64,000 bases of DNA from Paludibacteraceae bacterium (GCA_017443145.1 JAFSPA010000006.1:1-64000), one strand, 5' to 3'; counted from the stretch's first letter, positions 34,623-44,427 are shown. Translations and numbers: made by a program. Notes: a model not told the origin generated them from the sequence alone.

Positions 34623-37427
34623 TTATTCAGGCATCATCACGACTTCGAACATATTGCCTGCTGAAACCACTTTCTTGAGCAGTGCTTGTACGGTCTCGGC
34701 GGTCACGGATTTAACGGCTTCCTCGTAGTCAGCCACCAGATCCACGTCGTAGCGGTAATAGTCCTCCAGTGCATCCATCCACCAGCCGTTCTGCTCCATG
34801 TCCTCTGCGAAATCTTTGAGCATCGACTCTTTGGCTTTCTGCAGATCGTCCTCGCGCGGACCGTTAGCGATAATCTCCTGCACCTCCTCGTGGATGATTG
34901 CCATCAACTTCTCCTGTTTGAGCGGATCGGTATCGAATTGCATCAACAGTATCGCGCACGGCACCGGTGTACGTCTCAGATAACCACCTGTGTGCACTCC
35001 GTACGAACCACCTTCGCGCTCACGAACAGACTCCAGATAGCGCATATCCAGCACGCGGCTGATTACTTCCATATTCAGCGCATTAGACAGCGTGTAAGGA
35101 ATATCGTACGACGTGTATTGGATACGGTTAGTCGCCGTCTTAATCTGCATATCGCGCGTGAAATAGTTCTTCTGCTCACCCTTTGGTGCACGTACTCCGC
35201 GGTCCTGATAGTGCTCTTTCTTGCACTTCGTCTTCAAGCCGCCAAGCCACTTGCTGATAAGCGCCATCTGCGCATTGTCTTGAGGGTCGATATTACCCAC
35301 GATGATAAACGTGAAGTCCGCCGGATTAGCAAAACGAGCCGAGTATATCTCCAACACTTTGTCCACCGACACTTTGTCTAACAATTCGGTATTCAGCAGC
35401 GTCACGCGCTCCGAGTGGTCAGCAGCCATCATCGATACCGAGTCGCGGAAGATAGCCTTGTGGTTCTTATCCTTGTTCGCCAACTGCGTTGCCAGCATGC
35501 CCATCAGTGTCTGATACGCCTCTTCGTCACGACGCGGAGCCGTAAACGACAGGTACAGCAGTTGCAGCATCGTCTCGAAGTCCTTCACCGATGACGAACC
35601 GCTAATCGACTCTTCGTAAGCACCTATATTACCGTTCAACCGAACCGTCTTACCCGTCAGCGCTTTCTGCAGACCCATATACGAGAAGTCACCAAGCCCC
35701 ATAAACGATATCACATCCGTCGTCAGCATCGCCGAAGGCAGGTCAGCCGTTTCAATCAGCGACTTACCGCCGTCCGAATAGGCGTACAGATTGATCTCAT
35801 CCTGCTTGAACTCCGTCGGTTTGATAATCACGCGGATGCCGTTTTTGAGCAGCAGCTCCGTCGTTCCGAGCTCGGCGTTAACCGTTCTCTTTTTAATCAC
35901 TCCGGCTTTCGGTGCTTTCTTCACCAGTTCGTTGTCTATCTGTTCCTCTGCGGGCGCTTCAATCTCCATCGTCTCTACCTGCTTCAAGATAGCTAACACT
36001 TCTTGCTCCGTCGGAATCTTCACGCCCTCTTTCTCAGGTCCCATGATAGCGATACCCGGATTCGGTGTGAAATATGCCTTTGCCATTTGGTTCACCATAT
36101 CCACCGTCACCATCGGCACCATCTGCTTCACGAACTCATACTCCCACTCTATACCCGGGCACGTCTCGTGACGCGTGAAGTTACGGATGTACTCGCGAGC
36201 CAAAGTCTGGTTCTTGCGTGTGCTGCGCTCGTTGTACGATTTCTCGTAGTTATTCAAGATATCCGTCTTCGCGCGCTCCAACTCTGATGTTGTGAAACCG
36301 TAACGACGCATCTTCTCCAACTGCGTCAACATCTCTACCAACGCATCCGTCTCTTTACCCTCTTTGGGCACGCAGATAGCCTCAAACGCATCGCGCAGCT
36401 TGAACTGCTCCGCGTAATATGTATAGTAACCCACCGATGCGGCAGACGGTTGCATAGCCAACTCCTCAAAGCGGTGACTGAGCATCATGCGAATCATCTG
36501 GTGCATTATCGTCTGTGCGTACTCCGCCTGCGTGCCTTGGAACGGTTCCGGCAGTTGCTCATGCAGATACTCCACCGATATACGGGTCTGCTGTGCCTCT
36601 TTATCCGTCGCAATAGCTACTGTCGGCGCCGTGTATAAATCTACTGTGTATAACGGACGCTCGCCGCGATTGGCACGAGCCGGTACATCGGCCCACAGAG
36701 CCTTAATCTTCGCCTCTATCGCATCCACATCAATATCGCCCACTACGATAATCGCTTGGTTATCCGGACCGTACCATTTCTTGTAGTACGAACGCAGTGC
36801 CTCGTACTCAAAGTTATTAATCACCGCCGTGTCGCCGATGATATCGCGCTTGCCGTATTGCGAGTTAGGATATAACTTCGCGCGAATGATATTGCCCATA
36901 CGGCCGTTGGCGTTGTTGCGCGTACGCCACTCTTCGCGAATTACTCCGCGCTCTGCGTCTATCTCTTCCGGCAGCAGCAACAGGCCGCATGCCCAGTCAT
37001 GCATCACCAATAATGCCGAGTCGATGATTCCCTCACGAATCGTCGGCACATCCGACAAGCGGTAAACCGTCTCATCGATTGATGTGTACGCGTTGATGTT
37101 TCCGCCGAAGTTCACACCAATCGACTCAAAGTAATTGATGATTCCCTTGCCCGGAAAATGCTGTGTTCCGTTGAACGCCATATGCTCTAAGAAGTGTGCC
37201 AGACCGTTCTGGTTATCCTCTTCCAAGACTGCACCTACAGCCTGCGCGATGTGAAAATCACAACGCTGTTTCGGCTGCTCATGATGACGAATGTAATACG
37301 TTAAGCCATTGTCCAGACGACCAAAACGAATCGCACTGTCCAACGGTAATTTTGGTAACTGCTGTGCGCTCATCGCCAGCGACATCCCTATCAACAGGGA
37401 CACTAATAATCCTTTTTTCATATCCAT
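34623..37427 (-). CDS. M16 family zinc protease (pitrilysin-like, two-domain)
   Basis: 934 aa with a signal peptide (about 1-22, ending MSAQ). The zinc motif HFLEH is at residues 78-82, followed by NGTQHFPG. The C-terminal half is the inactive M16 partner. The protein resembles Bacteroidales pitrilysin-like peptidases of the periplasm. Two close starts exist (MDMKK at 37,427 and MKK at 37,421). It has its own promoter at 37,480-37,511 and probably carries lpxB on its transcript. Confidence 0.88.
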   Translation of the reverse strand: MDMKKGLLVSLLIGMSLAMSAQQLPKLPLDSAIRFGRLDNGLTYYIRHHEQPKQRCDFHIAQAVGAVLEEDNQNGLAHFLEHMAFNGTQHFPGKGIINYFESIGVNFGGNINAYTSIDETVYRLSDVPTIREGIIDSALLVMHDWACGLLLLPEEIDAERGVIREEWRTRNNANGRMGNIIRAKLYPNSQYGKRDIIGDTAVINNFEYEALRSYYKKWYGPDNQAIIVVGDIDVDAIEAKIKALWADVPARANRGERPLYTVDLYTAPTVAIATDKEAQQTRISVEYLHEQLPEPFQGTQAEYAQTIMHQMIRMMLSHRFEELAMQPSAASVGYYTYYAEQFKLRDAFEAICVPKEGKETDALVEMLTQLEKMRRYGFTTSELERAKTDILNNYEKSYNERSTRKNQTLAREYIRNFTRHETCPGIEWEYEFVKQMVPMVTVDMVNQMAKAYFTPNPGIAIMGPEKEGVKIPTEQEVLAILKQVETMEIEAPAEEQIDNELVKKAPKAGVIKKRTVNAELGTTELLLKNGIRVIIKPTEFKQDEINLYAYSDGGKSLIETADLPSAMLTTDVISFMGLGDFSYMGLQKALTGKTVRLNGNIGAYEESISGSSSVKDFETMLQLLYLSFTAPRRDEEAYQTLMGMLATQLANKDKNHKAIFRDSVSMMAADHSERVTLLNTELLDKVSVDKVLEIYSARFANPADFTFIIVGNIDPQDNAQMALISKWLGGLKTKCKKEHYQDRGVRAPKGEQKNYFTRDMQIKTATNRIQYTSYDIPYTLSNALNMEVISRVLDMRYLESVREREGGSYGVHTGGYLRRTPVPCAILLMQFDTDPLKQEKLMAIIHEEVQEIIANGPREDDLQKAKESMLKDFAEDMEQNGWWMDALEDYYRYDVDLVADYEEAVKSVTAETVQALLKKVVSAGNMFEVVMMPE

Positions 37428-37479
37428 ATTTTTATTTCATTTATTCTCAAATTCCCTAACTCATAATCACTTCACGCCG

Positions 37480-37511
37480 CAAAGGTACTACAAATTTTTC
37501 ACATACACAAG
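37480..37511 (-). promoter_or_regulatory. Promoter for the M16 protease-lpxB unit
   Basis: On the minus strand: -33 CTTG (37511-37508), 20-bp spacer, -7 TACCTTTG (37487-37480). Confidence 0.75.
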
Positions 37512-37540
37512 AAAAATCGCACTTCCATGCGATTTTTCTT
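37511..37540. terminator. Intrinsic terminator, bidirectional
   Basis: GAAAAATCGCA (37511-37521) pairs with TGCGATTTTTC (37528-37538). The same stem recurs at 38,241 and, with small changes, at 39,708. It touches the -33 box of the protease promoter. Confidence 0.8.
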
Positions 37541-37762
37541 TATACACTATTCACTCTACACTTTACACTCTAAACCTTCTCCCGCCTTCCCGTAGCAAAG
37601 GGGGACATCACGGGGACTTCACCATCATTAGGCCCCCGACCGCATCATTCCATTATTCAGCGCAGCGGCTCATTCAGCGTAAGCGATCATCCCATCAAAC
37701 GCTCCTGCGACCATCTCGCGACCATCGTGTACGTGACAATAGCGTTTCTCTTACATAGTTTT
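37541..37762. other. Gene-free insert between repeat modules
   Basis: About 220 bp with no convincing frame. It separates the terminator from repeat copy A, whereas in copy B the same two elements are directly joined, so this stretch looks inserted. It contains short direct motifs such as ACACT..TACACT and GCGACCATC. Confidence 0.35.
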
Positions 37763-37877
37763 CTCTAAACTATTCTAAACGCAACTTAGTTGCACTACAC
37801 GCGAAGCATGCACGCCGCAGGCTATACACTGCGTTTGCGCACTACGCGCATAATAAGGTACGCACATGCGAGGAGCG
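37763..37877 (-). repeat. 115-bp repeat copy A (tail module)
   Basis: Aligns over its length with copy B at 38,269-38,383 with about a dozen differences. It covers the 3' part of a conserved tail-coding sequence (encoding LLACAYLIMRVVRKRSV) and the tract leading toward a terminator. Confidence 0.85.
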
Positions 37878-37908
37878 CTAACGGTATCGCCGCATCACCG
37901 ATTGGGGG
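37822..37908 (-). pseudogene. Orphan C-terminal anchor tail (copy A)
   Basis: Minus-strand frame with no start codon encoding PPIGDAAIPLALLACAYLIM followed by RVVRKRSV and a stop. It matches the C-terminus of the 129-aa secreted protein at 39,778 (PIGDAALPLALLACAYLI, RVARRR). It begins directly after the stop codon of an ATPase remnant. I infer the remainder of a gene whose 5' part was replaced. Confidence 0.65.
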
Positions 37909-38136
37909 TTAATATAGCCATCCAAACAGCCATAGAGGAATGCGGTTGAAGTGTCCTGTTTCTATGTCATCAATTGCTAAAAATGATTTAGGCTCATCTT
38001 TAATTTGGTCAAACGTTTTGTTTTTTCCACCAACTTCAAATATGTATTCTCGATTTAACCAAAAATCGCCCTTTTTTGGTAACAAGACTTCAGTTACATT
38101 GCGTAGCTGGTCATAGAAAAAAGTCTCTAAATCGCT
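37909..38136 (-). pseudogene. 3' remnant of an AAA ATPase (DUF4143-associated type)
   Basis: A minus-strand frame of about 75 codons without a start encodes VLLPKKGDFWLNREYIFEVG and ends in RIPLWLFGWLY. This is the typical C-terminus of a Bacteroidetes AAA-family ATPase of the DUF4143 group. The N-terminal part, including the P-loop, is missing. An intact promoter (38,138-38,170) lies immediately upstream, so the deletion runs from just after the promoter into the gene. Its ending differs from that of the intact ATPase at 38,395, so it is not a partial copy of it. Confidence 0.7.
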
Positions 38137-38137
38137 G

Positions 38138-38170
38138 CAAAAGTATAAAAAAAACTTTCAATAGTGCAAA
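38138..38170 (-). promoter_or_regulatory. Promoter left in front of the ATPase remnant
   Basis: Minus strand: -33 TTTG (38170-38167) and -7 TACTTTTG (38145-38138), 21-bp spacer. Confidence 0.65.
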
Positions 38171-38240
38171 TTTATATCAAAAAAAGACTATAAAAAGTCT
38201 ATTTTTATGTCTAAAAGCAACTTTTGAAAGTTTATACAGC

Positions 38241-38270
38241 AGAAAAATCGCACTTTCATGCGATTTTTCT
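38241..38270. terminator. Intrinsic terminator
   Basis: AGAAAAATCGCA (38241-38252) pairs with TGCGATTTTTCT (38259-38270); same stem as at 37,511. Confidence 0.8.
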
Positions 38271-38383
38271 CTAAGCTATTATAAACGCAACGTAGTTGCC
38301 CTACACGCGAAGCATACACGCCGCAGGCTATACACTGCGCTTGCGCACTACGCGTATAATAAGGTACGCACATGCGAGGAGCG
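38269..38383 (-). repeat. 115-bp repeat copy B (tail module)
   Basis: Second copy of the element at 37,763-37,877, joined directly to its terminator. It encodes LLACAYLIIRVVRKRSV on the minus strand (38,328-38,394 region), starting right after the stop codon of the intact ATPase gene. Confidence 0.85.
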
Positions 38384-38394
38384 TGTAGTGTTCA

Positions 38395-39570
38395 TCATTT
38401 ATCATTCCACAACTGCGCTATATGCTTGTAGTTTAGCAGCCATATATCTCCGGCTGTATTCTCAAAATCCCCGGTATAAACTACCGCTCTGCGAGCAATC
38501 GGAGTTCCCGTCCATTCCGGCAGTTTGCGTAATGTTTTCTCAAAGGAAGCATGATAAGTCATGGCAGATTTCACCTCTATGGCAGATAATTGCCCTTCCT
38601 CCTTAACCAGAATATCCACCTCATTTTGATTGCTATCTCGGTAGAAAAACACATTTCCCTCTTTACCTTGATTAGTACGGTGCTTGAGGCACTCCATCAC
38701 AATCATGTTCTCAAATATCGCGCCGCGCATCTTGTCTAATTCCAATTGACGTGGTGACTCTATATCTAACAAATAGCATGCCAATCCAGGATCATTAAAA
38801 TAGAGCTTGGGCGTTTTAACAATCCGCTTAGATATATTTTCATAATATGGTGGCAACAATGTCACCAAATATGAGGCTTGCAAGACGGATAGCCAATGAT
38901 TAATTGTCTTTCCATCTACTCCAATCTCTGCACCTATCTCTGTGGCGTTAAATAGCGAACCAATTCTTGCAGCGCATAGTTTCATGAACTTCATGAATTG
39001 CATCTGGTCTTTTATCTTCAGTAAGTCACGAACATCTTTCTCCAGATAGGTCTTTACATAACTCGGATAGAACAAGCGTGCAATATTCTTATTAGCGCAA
39101 ACAGCCGGATATAATCCATCATACATTTGCTGATTCGCCTCTTTGGGTCTATCCACTATCTCTTCCAATGACATTGGAAACAATTCGTACACTCCAGCCC
39201 TACCGGGCAACGACTCGGTTAGTCCTTTTAGCAATTCCAGATTGCTGCTACCTGTGAGCAAGAATTTACGTTCAGGATGATTATCCACGATGCCTTGTAT
39301 ATAATCCAGTAGCATTGGTACCTTCTGTACCTCGTCAATAAACATCCCTTCAGGATGCTGATTAAGAAATGCAACCGGGTCATTCTCTGCAAAACTGCGC
39401 ACGTGCAAATCCTTCATACTATACTGTTTATATTCAAGGAATAGATGTTTTAGTATAGTTGATTTGCCGGACTGACGAGGACCGGTAACGGATAAAACGG
39501 AGAAATACTTTGCTGCCTCTTTTAGAAGCGTCTCCATCTTACGCGATATGTACACATTGTTGGTTGCCAT
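38395..39570 (-). CDS. ATP-binding protein, AAA_14 plus DUF4143
   Basis: 391 aa. Walker A GPRQSGKST near residue 30, a Walker B-like GMFIDEVQKVP near 75, sensor-like LLTGSSNLELL, then the C-terminal DUF4143 domain with FENMIVMECLKHR, FFYRDSNQNEVDILV and AIEVKSAMTYH. The last part looks like a PD-(D/E)XK nuclease-like core (D...E-x-K). The family is common in Bacteroidetes in variable copy number; its role is unproven. It has its own promoter and is directly followed by an orphan anchor-tail sequence, as is the ATPase remnant next door. Confidence 0.85.
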   Translation of the reverse strand: MATNNVYISRKMETLLKEAAKYFSVLSVTGPRQSGKSTILKHLFLEYKQYSMKDLHVRSFAENDPVAFLNQHPEGMFIDEVQKVPMLLDYIQGIVDNHPERKFLLTGSSNLELLKGLTESLPGRAGVYELFPMSLEEIVDRPKEANQQMYDGLYPAVCANKNIARLFYPSYVKTYLEKDVRDLLKIKDQMQFMKFMKLCAARIGSLFNATEIGAEIGVDGKTINHWLSVLQASYLVTLLPPYYENISKRIVKTPKLYFNDPGLACYLLDIESPRQLELDKMRGAIFENMIVMECLKHRTNQGKEGNVFFYRDSNQNEVDILVKEEGQLSAIEVKSAMTYHASFEKTLRKLPEWTGTPIARRAVVYTGDFENTAGDIWLLNYKHIAQLWNDK

Positions 39571-39595
39571 AATGACTACTTTCTAAAATCCGCTG

Positions 39596-39627
39596 CAAAA
39601 GTACTGCTTATTTTTAATATATGCAAA
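39596..39627 (-). promoter_or_regulatory. Promoter for the ATPase gene
   Basis: Minus strand: -33 TTTG (39627-39624), 20-bp spacer, -7 TACTTTTG (39603-39596). Confidence 0.8.
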
Positions 39628-39707
39628 TATTTTGGCAATTATTTTATGTAATTTCGGAGTTTAATTCCGAATTTGCATAACTTTTTTGAATATTTCTCCT
39701 TTTACAA

Positions 39708-39737
39708 CAAAAATCGCACCGTCAAGTGCGATTTTTG
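39708..39737 (-). terminator. Intrinsic terminator of the surface-protein run
   Basis: CAAAAATCGCAC (39708-39719) pairs with GTGCGATTTTTG (39726-39737). It ends the minus-strand run that starts at or above 51,381. Confidence 0.8.
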
Positions 39738-39777
39738 TTTTCCTAATCCCTATAGCGCTAAGCGCGTCCTGTAGGCC

Positions 39778-40167
39778 TTAGGCCGTCCTGCCCCCTTTAG
39801 CACGCCTCCGCGCAACGCGTAATATAAGGTACGCACAGGCGAGGAGTGCGAGCGGGAGTGCCGCATCGCCGATCGGTGTAGCGTATGGGTCATCGGGATT
39901 AGACGGTCCGGAGCCACCACCGCTATTACCTCCGCTGATTCGGCGAGGACCGCCTTTAGGAACGCCGGCTTCTTCACCATCCGTCGTGATAGCTCCTGAC
40001 TCAGCAGCCATTGGCAGATGCGAACCGGAACCTACCATCACGGAAGTGGAGTGCATATCTATCTGCGGTTCTGTAGCGATGCCTTGGGGCACGGCGTTAA
40101 CCATGCTCCAAGCACCTGCTAAACTTATCATCGCTGCTATCAATAAATATCTCAATGTCTTTTCCAT
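39778..40167 (-). CDS. Small secreted protein with C-terminal PIGDA membrane-anchor tail
   Basis: 129 aa: signal peptide (about 1-25, ending VNA), a short acidic stretch, a Gly/Ser-rich linker (ISGGNSGGGSGPS), then ATPIGDAALPLALLACAYLI, RVARRR and a short basic end. The organisation (short motif, hydrophobic helix, Arg cluster) resembles PEP-CTERM/sortase-like tripartite tails, but the motif differs and no exosortase is in the window. It is 40 bp downstream of the large fibronectin-type protein gene and probably on the same transcript. Tail remnants of the same kind lie at 37,822 and 38,328. Confidence 0.6.
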   Translation of the reverse strand: MEKTLRYLLIAAMISLAGAWSMVNAVPQGIATEPQIDMHSTSVMVGSGSHLPMAAESGAITTDGEEAGVPKGGPRRISGGNSGGGSGPSNPDDPYATPIGDAALPLALLACAYLILRVARRRAKGGRTA

Positions 40168-40207
40168 AATCTCTAAGTCTTTAAAAATTAAACATTACAC
40201 ATTGAGA

Positions 40208-43200
40208 TTATTTAATCTCACGTACTTTCTTACCTGTTGCATCGTAGATGACGCCGTGATAGAGGATGTACATCTTGTCTTGGTAGATGAACTTAGTCGG
40301 AACATCGCTATTAATGTCAAGTGCATCGATACCGGTTGTTGTACCTTCGTTTTCATCTTTCAGGACAATACGTATGGTGAAGCGCTCGTCGTTGAATGCG
40401 AACTGTTGGCTCTCGAACTCATATGGCTCAAGCATCAAGTCGTAATCCATGATACCGGCTACATTATCGTTCAGATAAACGGCCTTCACTTCGTCCAACT
40501 TACTTGCTACCTCGTCAATTGCGAGGACGTATGTCGTTACTAACGGAGCACGATAACCAAGCGGTGTAGCCTCTGTGGCACGTGCTTCTTTGACAGACTC
40601 AAATGCCATACGTTTCTCGTCGTGCATCAGCCATACTTTCGGTTTCGACTTGTTAGAACCAAACATCTTCTCTAAGTCGTCGAAGTCAAGCTCATCGCTG
40701 TATTTGTCACTGATATAGAGACCAGTCTGGTCTGTCGTACCATCGCCATCAATAGTAATCTGTACAAATGCCTCACGCGGCTCATTTTCAGTACTAATAT
40801 AAGCCGGAGCTTTCTTCTGGCGGTTGCCTACGGTAAATGTTACTGTGCCATTTCCACCTGCAGCTGTCTCTTGCATGAAGAATGGGAAGAACGGCTTGAG
40901 ATCCGTTGACGAAGCTATATACTGATCATATGACGCTCCGCTTTCTGCGGACATCACGGTAATATATTTCGTACCACCGTCTTTCCAGTAGTAGGTTCCA
41001 TCCCAGTGTTCAGCATCCGGATGTTTCTCTAACTGGCTGTGACCGATGTCGCCTTTCCATGTGGACATGTATGGGTTACCGATCAAGTTCCAACCTACGT
41101 TGTTAGCCGTCACGGTAGGCGGCACAGATGAATAGCCGTCAATACCATAAGCTGTAGTCGTAACGGTTCTGCTTGTGGAAGGACTGCCTTCTTCACCGCT
41201 ACCATTAAAGGCACTATTGCCAAGCGGGAAGCGGATGATCGACAACGGACGACTGCGAACGCCTTCTACTTGTCTTGGATTAGCCGCAATGATATATCCT
41301 ATACCAGCCTCGAAGTTATCTCCGTAATACCATTCCCAACTGGAGGCACTTGCATCCGCTGCACGCAATGCGCCATTGTAGTGCTTAACCCAAACTGGGA
41401 AGTTATCTATGCTGGCTTCATCCGTTACATTAGCCAATGGAACGGTGTACGGCAAGCAGAACTGATAATACTGGTAGTTCTTGATGTAGTAATCATAGAT
41501 GATATTGCCGCTACCCTCAAACTTTATATCACCGTTCAAGTAAATATCCGGAAGCGCGTAAGTGCTGGTATTGAGCCAACTATATCCACCACGAACATAT
41601 ACTTTATTCTTCACACCAAGTGAATTACCATCCAGTACTAACTTACCGCCCGGATATACATACAGGTTCGCGAAGCTGGTGTGCGTTGCTTTGGTCTGAT
41701 TGGCAGTCAGTTTACCGTTACCAAGAACCACGATATCGCAACCCTCGCAAACATCATCACCCAGGGCAGTCTTGTAAGCACCGCTCGTCGCATCTGTCGT
41801 GCTTACCAATATCGGCTTGCGAATAAATGCCATCTTCGAAGGAATATCGTGATCTGCAATCGTCATGAGTTCGCAATTATCGCCCGTCAGGTCCAAACCA
41901 CTGACGGTGTAGATATCACTACCATTGAGATTTGTTAACGACTTGTTCGACCAAGTAGTAGCACCCAACTTGATATCCACTGCATCAGGCACTGAACCTG
42001 TAATGCGCAGAGCCAAACTGCTTGTGCCCCATTCCATAACTTCTACTTGCATATCCGTTATCTCCGTCAGCGGCAACAGACGAACCTTGCCAGCATAGGC
42101 TTTAGCCTCAGTCAAGGTACCCCATACGCCGCTGGTGTTCAGACTGACTGTGCGATTTTCCGATGCGCTTGTCAATGTATAGTCTTTCAAATCGCTGGTT
42201 GATGGTACCCACTCATATTTGGTAGGATTGGTATTATGATAGCCCTTGTACATCGCATCAACCTGAATGCTGGTGGTCGAACCATTATACAATGTCTTTT
42301 GATTATCTGCAGTAGATGTACTCAAACGCTCTGTGAATACCAAGTTTGAACCGTTGGCAGCCAAGCGACCGGATGCTACATTCCGCAATCCGTAATCCAG
42401 TTTATTTGTTAGTCCATAAGCCATCTTCGGATCTGAATTGTTATCCACATTGATTAATATACCTTTCGTGTCGCTACTGCTGGTCGTGATATCCGCCGGT
42501 AATGCGTACCAATAGTTACCTAACTGAGCCGCGAATACGAAATTATCCGGCAGACAACGTGCTGTAACCAAACCCTCAAAACGTTTGTTCACGCCATCGC
42601 AACTAACCGTAATTACAGGTTGTTCTAACACTTCAGAATCGTAAGCCGTCGGTGCGTATGCCACATAAATGGTTGTAGTAGCCAAATCACCTCCGGATGT
42701 CTGCAGCACGCTACCGGTGATTTCGGTTCCGTCTGATTTATAGAACTTCAAATTCGTACCTGACAATGTTACATCCTTCGTGCCGACTGCTGTTTCTCCG
42801 TCAACGGACAAGTTCAACGTACGCGCTGCCTTGATGGTCTGACCGGCTGCAGAAGTAATCAGCAATGGGTTGCTTGTGCCATCTGTTTGTGCTAAATTAA
42901 TATCCAAACAGGTATAGACGTAGTTACGATAACTGAGTGTTGTGAAGTTTGTCTTTGTTTGCACATACTCGTCGCAGTCATTATATGCAATAACCCATAC
43001 CCAATAGGTCGTTCCGCTGGTCAAATCACTAAAATCGCGTGTGGTTGTTGCGCTCTTGGTGTATTGGTGCGAATAACTACCACTACCTGCGGTCTCATTG
43101 TCCTCGATACGGAATGTATAAGATACAGCATTCGTTTGCGAATAAGTGATATGTACCGAACTACCTGTTATGTTACTAATCGTCACGTTCGGTGTTCCTG

Positions 43201-44362
43201 AAAGGGTAGGACACGTGAGTGTCGTGAACGCAACGGATGTACTCGTGTTTGTTGTTGCACCGCAATCGTTTTTCGCTACTACTGTGGCGTAGTACGTCGT
43301 TCCTGGTGTTAAACCAGTTAAATTCTTGCTTGTTCCGGTCAGGTTGCTGTATGTCGCAAACTGCGAACCGCCGGAAGTCGTACCAATTTTCAAGTCATAC
43401 TTCGTCGCATTAGCAGCTGCGCCCCAACTAACCGTTGCCGTTGTATAGGACACCGGAGTAATCGGATTGGTAATAACCGGTTTCGCAGGATCATCACAAC
43501 CTGTCACCGTCAGCGTAATCGGCACATAAATATCCACTCTGCGGTAAGAACCAGCAGTTCCTCCATCGTCACCGTGTAAGCATAAATAGCAGGAATATGT
43601 TCCTGTATGTGTGGCACTACCACTTACTGTAACGGAGGTGGCACTTGCTGATACCTTTGTGAAGGTTGCATATGTGTCCACTGTTATATAACCTTCATAA
43701 TCATCATAATTATGGTTTTGATAATCCGCTTCCGTCATCAAACACTCATCTGTATTATTATAACTATTCAGTCCTGTAATGGTAAATGTCTGACTTCCTG
43801 TTGCACTTATCGCCTTTGTCCAAGAAGCAGATGTCGGGCTGACAGTTACAGAAACAGATGAAGTAGCAGTGTAGCGCACAGTGATGGTCAAGTCATTCCA
43901 TGCAATCTCACCACCATCTATATTCGGTGCTGTGAGGGTAACGGTATTGACCTCAGAGGAGTAATTCCAGCTGGCGGAACCTTTGGTCCAAGTTCCGGAT
44001 GAACAAACAATATCTTTGTTCATTCCACCTTGGCTGGCATTCGGACTGAAGTGAATCTTTTCAATCTTTCCTCCAGATGGAACAGAGAACGTTACACTGG
44101 TGTTCTTGGCAATTTTGATGTATGCACTACTTCCAGAACCGCCAGTCCATGCACCAGTACCTCCGACACCGCTTGTAGTGATAGAGACAGTACCTTTAGA
44201 AACCGTGTAAGCTGAACCACTATAAGTTGTCCACTCGGAGGTTTTAATTTTCACTTGCTCCTCTATAATCATCTGCGCGCGCGCAGGTTGTACTGTGGCA
44301 AATGTCAATGCTACTATGCCAACAATAAGGAGACAAACTTTAGAAAATATATTCGTTTTCAT
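40208..44362 (-). CDS. Large secreted fibronectin-type-III surface protein
   Basis: About 1384 aa from ATG 44,362, which gives a clean signal peptide (MKTNIFSK...ATVQPARAQ). An in-frame ATG at 44,410 preceded by an AAGGAG Shine-Dalgarno-like sequence, or one at 44,428 overlapping the upstream stop, would lengthen the N-terminus. Two FN3 domains lie near 290-475 (VSWGAAANATKYDLKI; LTSGTTYWVWVIAY). A long beta-rich region follows with FSFPFLG-like low-similarity segments, and the C-terminus KFIYQDKMYILYHGVIYD, ATGKKVREIK resembles a short type IX-like sorting tail. Probably a surface adhesin. Confidence 0.65.
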   Translation of the reverse strand: MKTNIFSKVCLLIVGIVALTFATVQPARAQMIIEEQVKIKTSEWTTYSGSAYTVSKGTVSITTSGVGGTGAWTGGSGSSAYIKIAKNTSVTFSVPSGGKIEKIHFSPNASQGGMNKDIVCSSGTWTKGSASWNYSSEVNTVTLTAPNIDGGEIAWNDLTITVRYTATSSVSVTVSPTSASWTKAISATGSQTFTITGLNSYNNTDECLMTEADYQNHNYDDYEGYITVDTYATFTKVSASATSVTVSGSATHTGTYSCYLCLHGDDGGTAGSYRRVDIYVPITLTVTGCDDPAKPVITNPITPVSYTTATVSWGAAANATKYDLKIGTTSGGSQFATYSNLTGTSKNLTGLTPGTTYYATVVAKNDCGATTNTSTSVAFTTLTCPTLSGTPNVTISNITGSSVHITYSQTNAVSYTFRIEDNETAGSGSYSHQYTKSATTTRDFSDLTSGTTYWVWVIAYNDCDEYVQTKTNFTTLSYRNYVYTCLDINLAQTDGTSNPLLITSAAGQTIKAARTLNLSVDGETAVGTKDVTLSGTNLKFYKSDGTEITGSVLQTSGGDLATTTIYVAYAPTAYDSEVLEQPVITVSCDGVNKRFEGLVTARCLPDNFVFAAQLGNYWYALPADITTSSSDTKGILINVDNNSDPKMAYGLTNKLDYGLRNVASGRLAANGSNLVFTERLSTSTADNQKTLYNGSTTSIQVDAMYKGYHNTNPTKYEWVPSTSDLKDYTLTSASENRTVSLNTSGVWGTLTEAKAYAGKVRLLPLTEITDMQVEVMEWGTSSLALRITGSVPDAVDIKLGATTWSNKSLTNLNGSDIYTVSGLDLTGDNCELMTIADHDIPSKMAFIRKPILVSTTDATSGAYKTALGDDVCEGCDIVVLGNGKLTANQTKATHTSFANLYVYPGGKLVLDGNSLGVKNKVYVRGGYSWLNTSTYALPDIYLNGDIKFEGSGNIIYDYYIKNYQYYQFCLPYTVPLANVTDEASIDNFPVWVKHYNGALRAADASASSWEWYYGDNFEAGIGYIIAANPRQVEGVRSRPLSIIRFPLGNSAFNGSGEEGSPSTSRTVTTTAYGIDGYSSVPPTVTANNVGWNLIGNPYMSTWKGDIGHSQLEKHPDAEHWDGTYYWKDGGTKYITVMSAESGASYDQYIASSTDLKPFFPFFMQETAAGGNGTVTFTVGNRQKKAPAYISTENEPREAFVQITIDGDGTTDQTGLYISDKYSDELDFDDLEKMFGSNKSKPKVWLMHDEKRMAFESVKEARATEATPLGYRAPLVTTYVLAIDEVASKLDEVKAVYLNDNVAGIMDYDLMLEPYEFESQQFAFNDERFTIRIVLKDENEGTTTGIDALDINSDVPTKFIYQDKMYILYHGVIYDATGKKVREIK

Positions 44363-44427
44363 AATTGTATGGATTTTTTCTGTTAAACTCATCATTACAT
44401 TCTTTCTCATATATCTGTCTCCTTTCA

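Noticed and set aside
43220..44362. The ~1384-aa and 2317-aa surface genes as one gene split by a frameshift
   Set aside because: The downstream frame has its own full signal peptide and the upstream frame ends at a complete InlB-like unit, so two genes are more likely.
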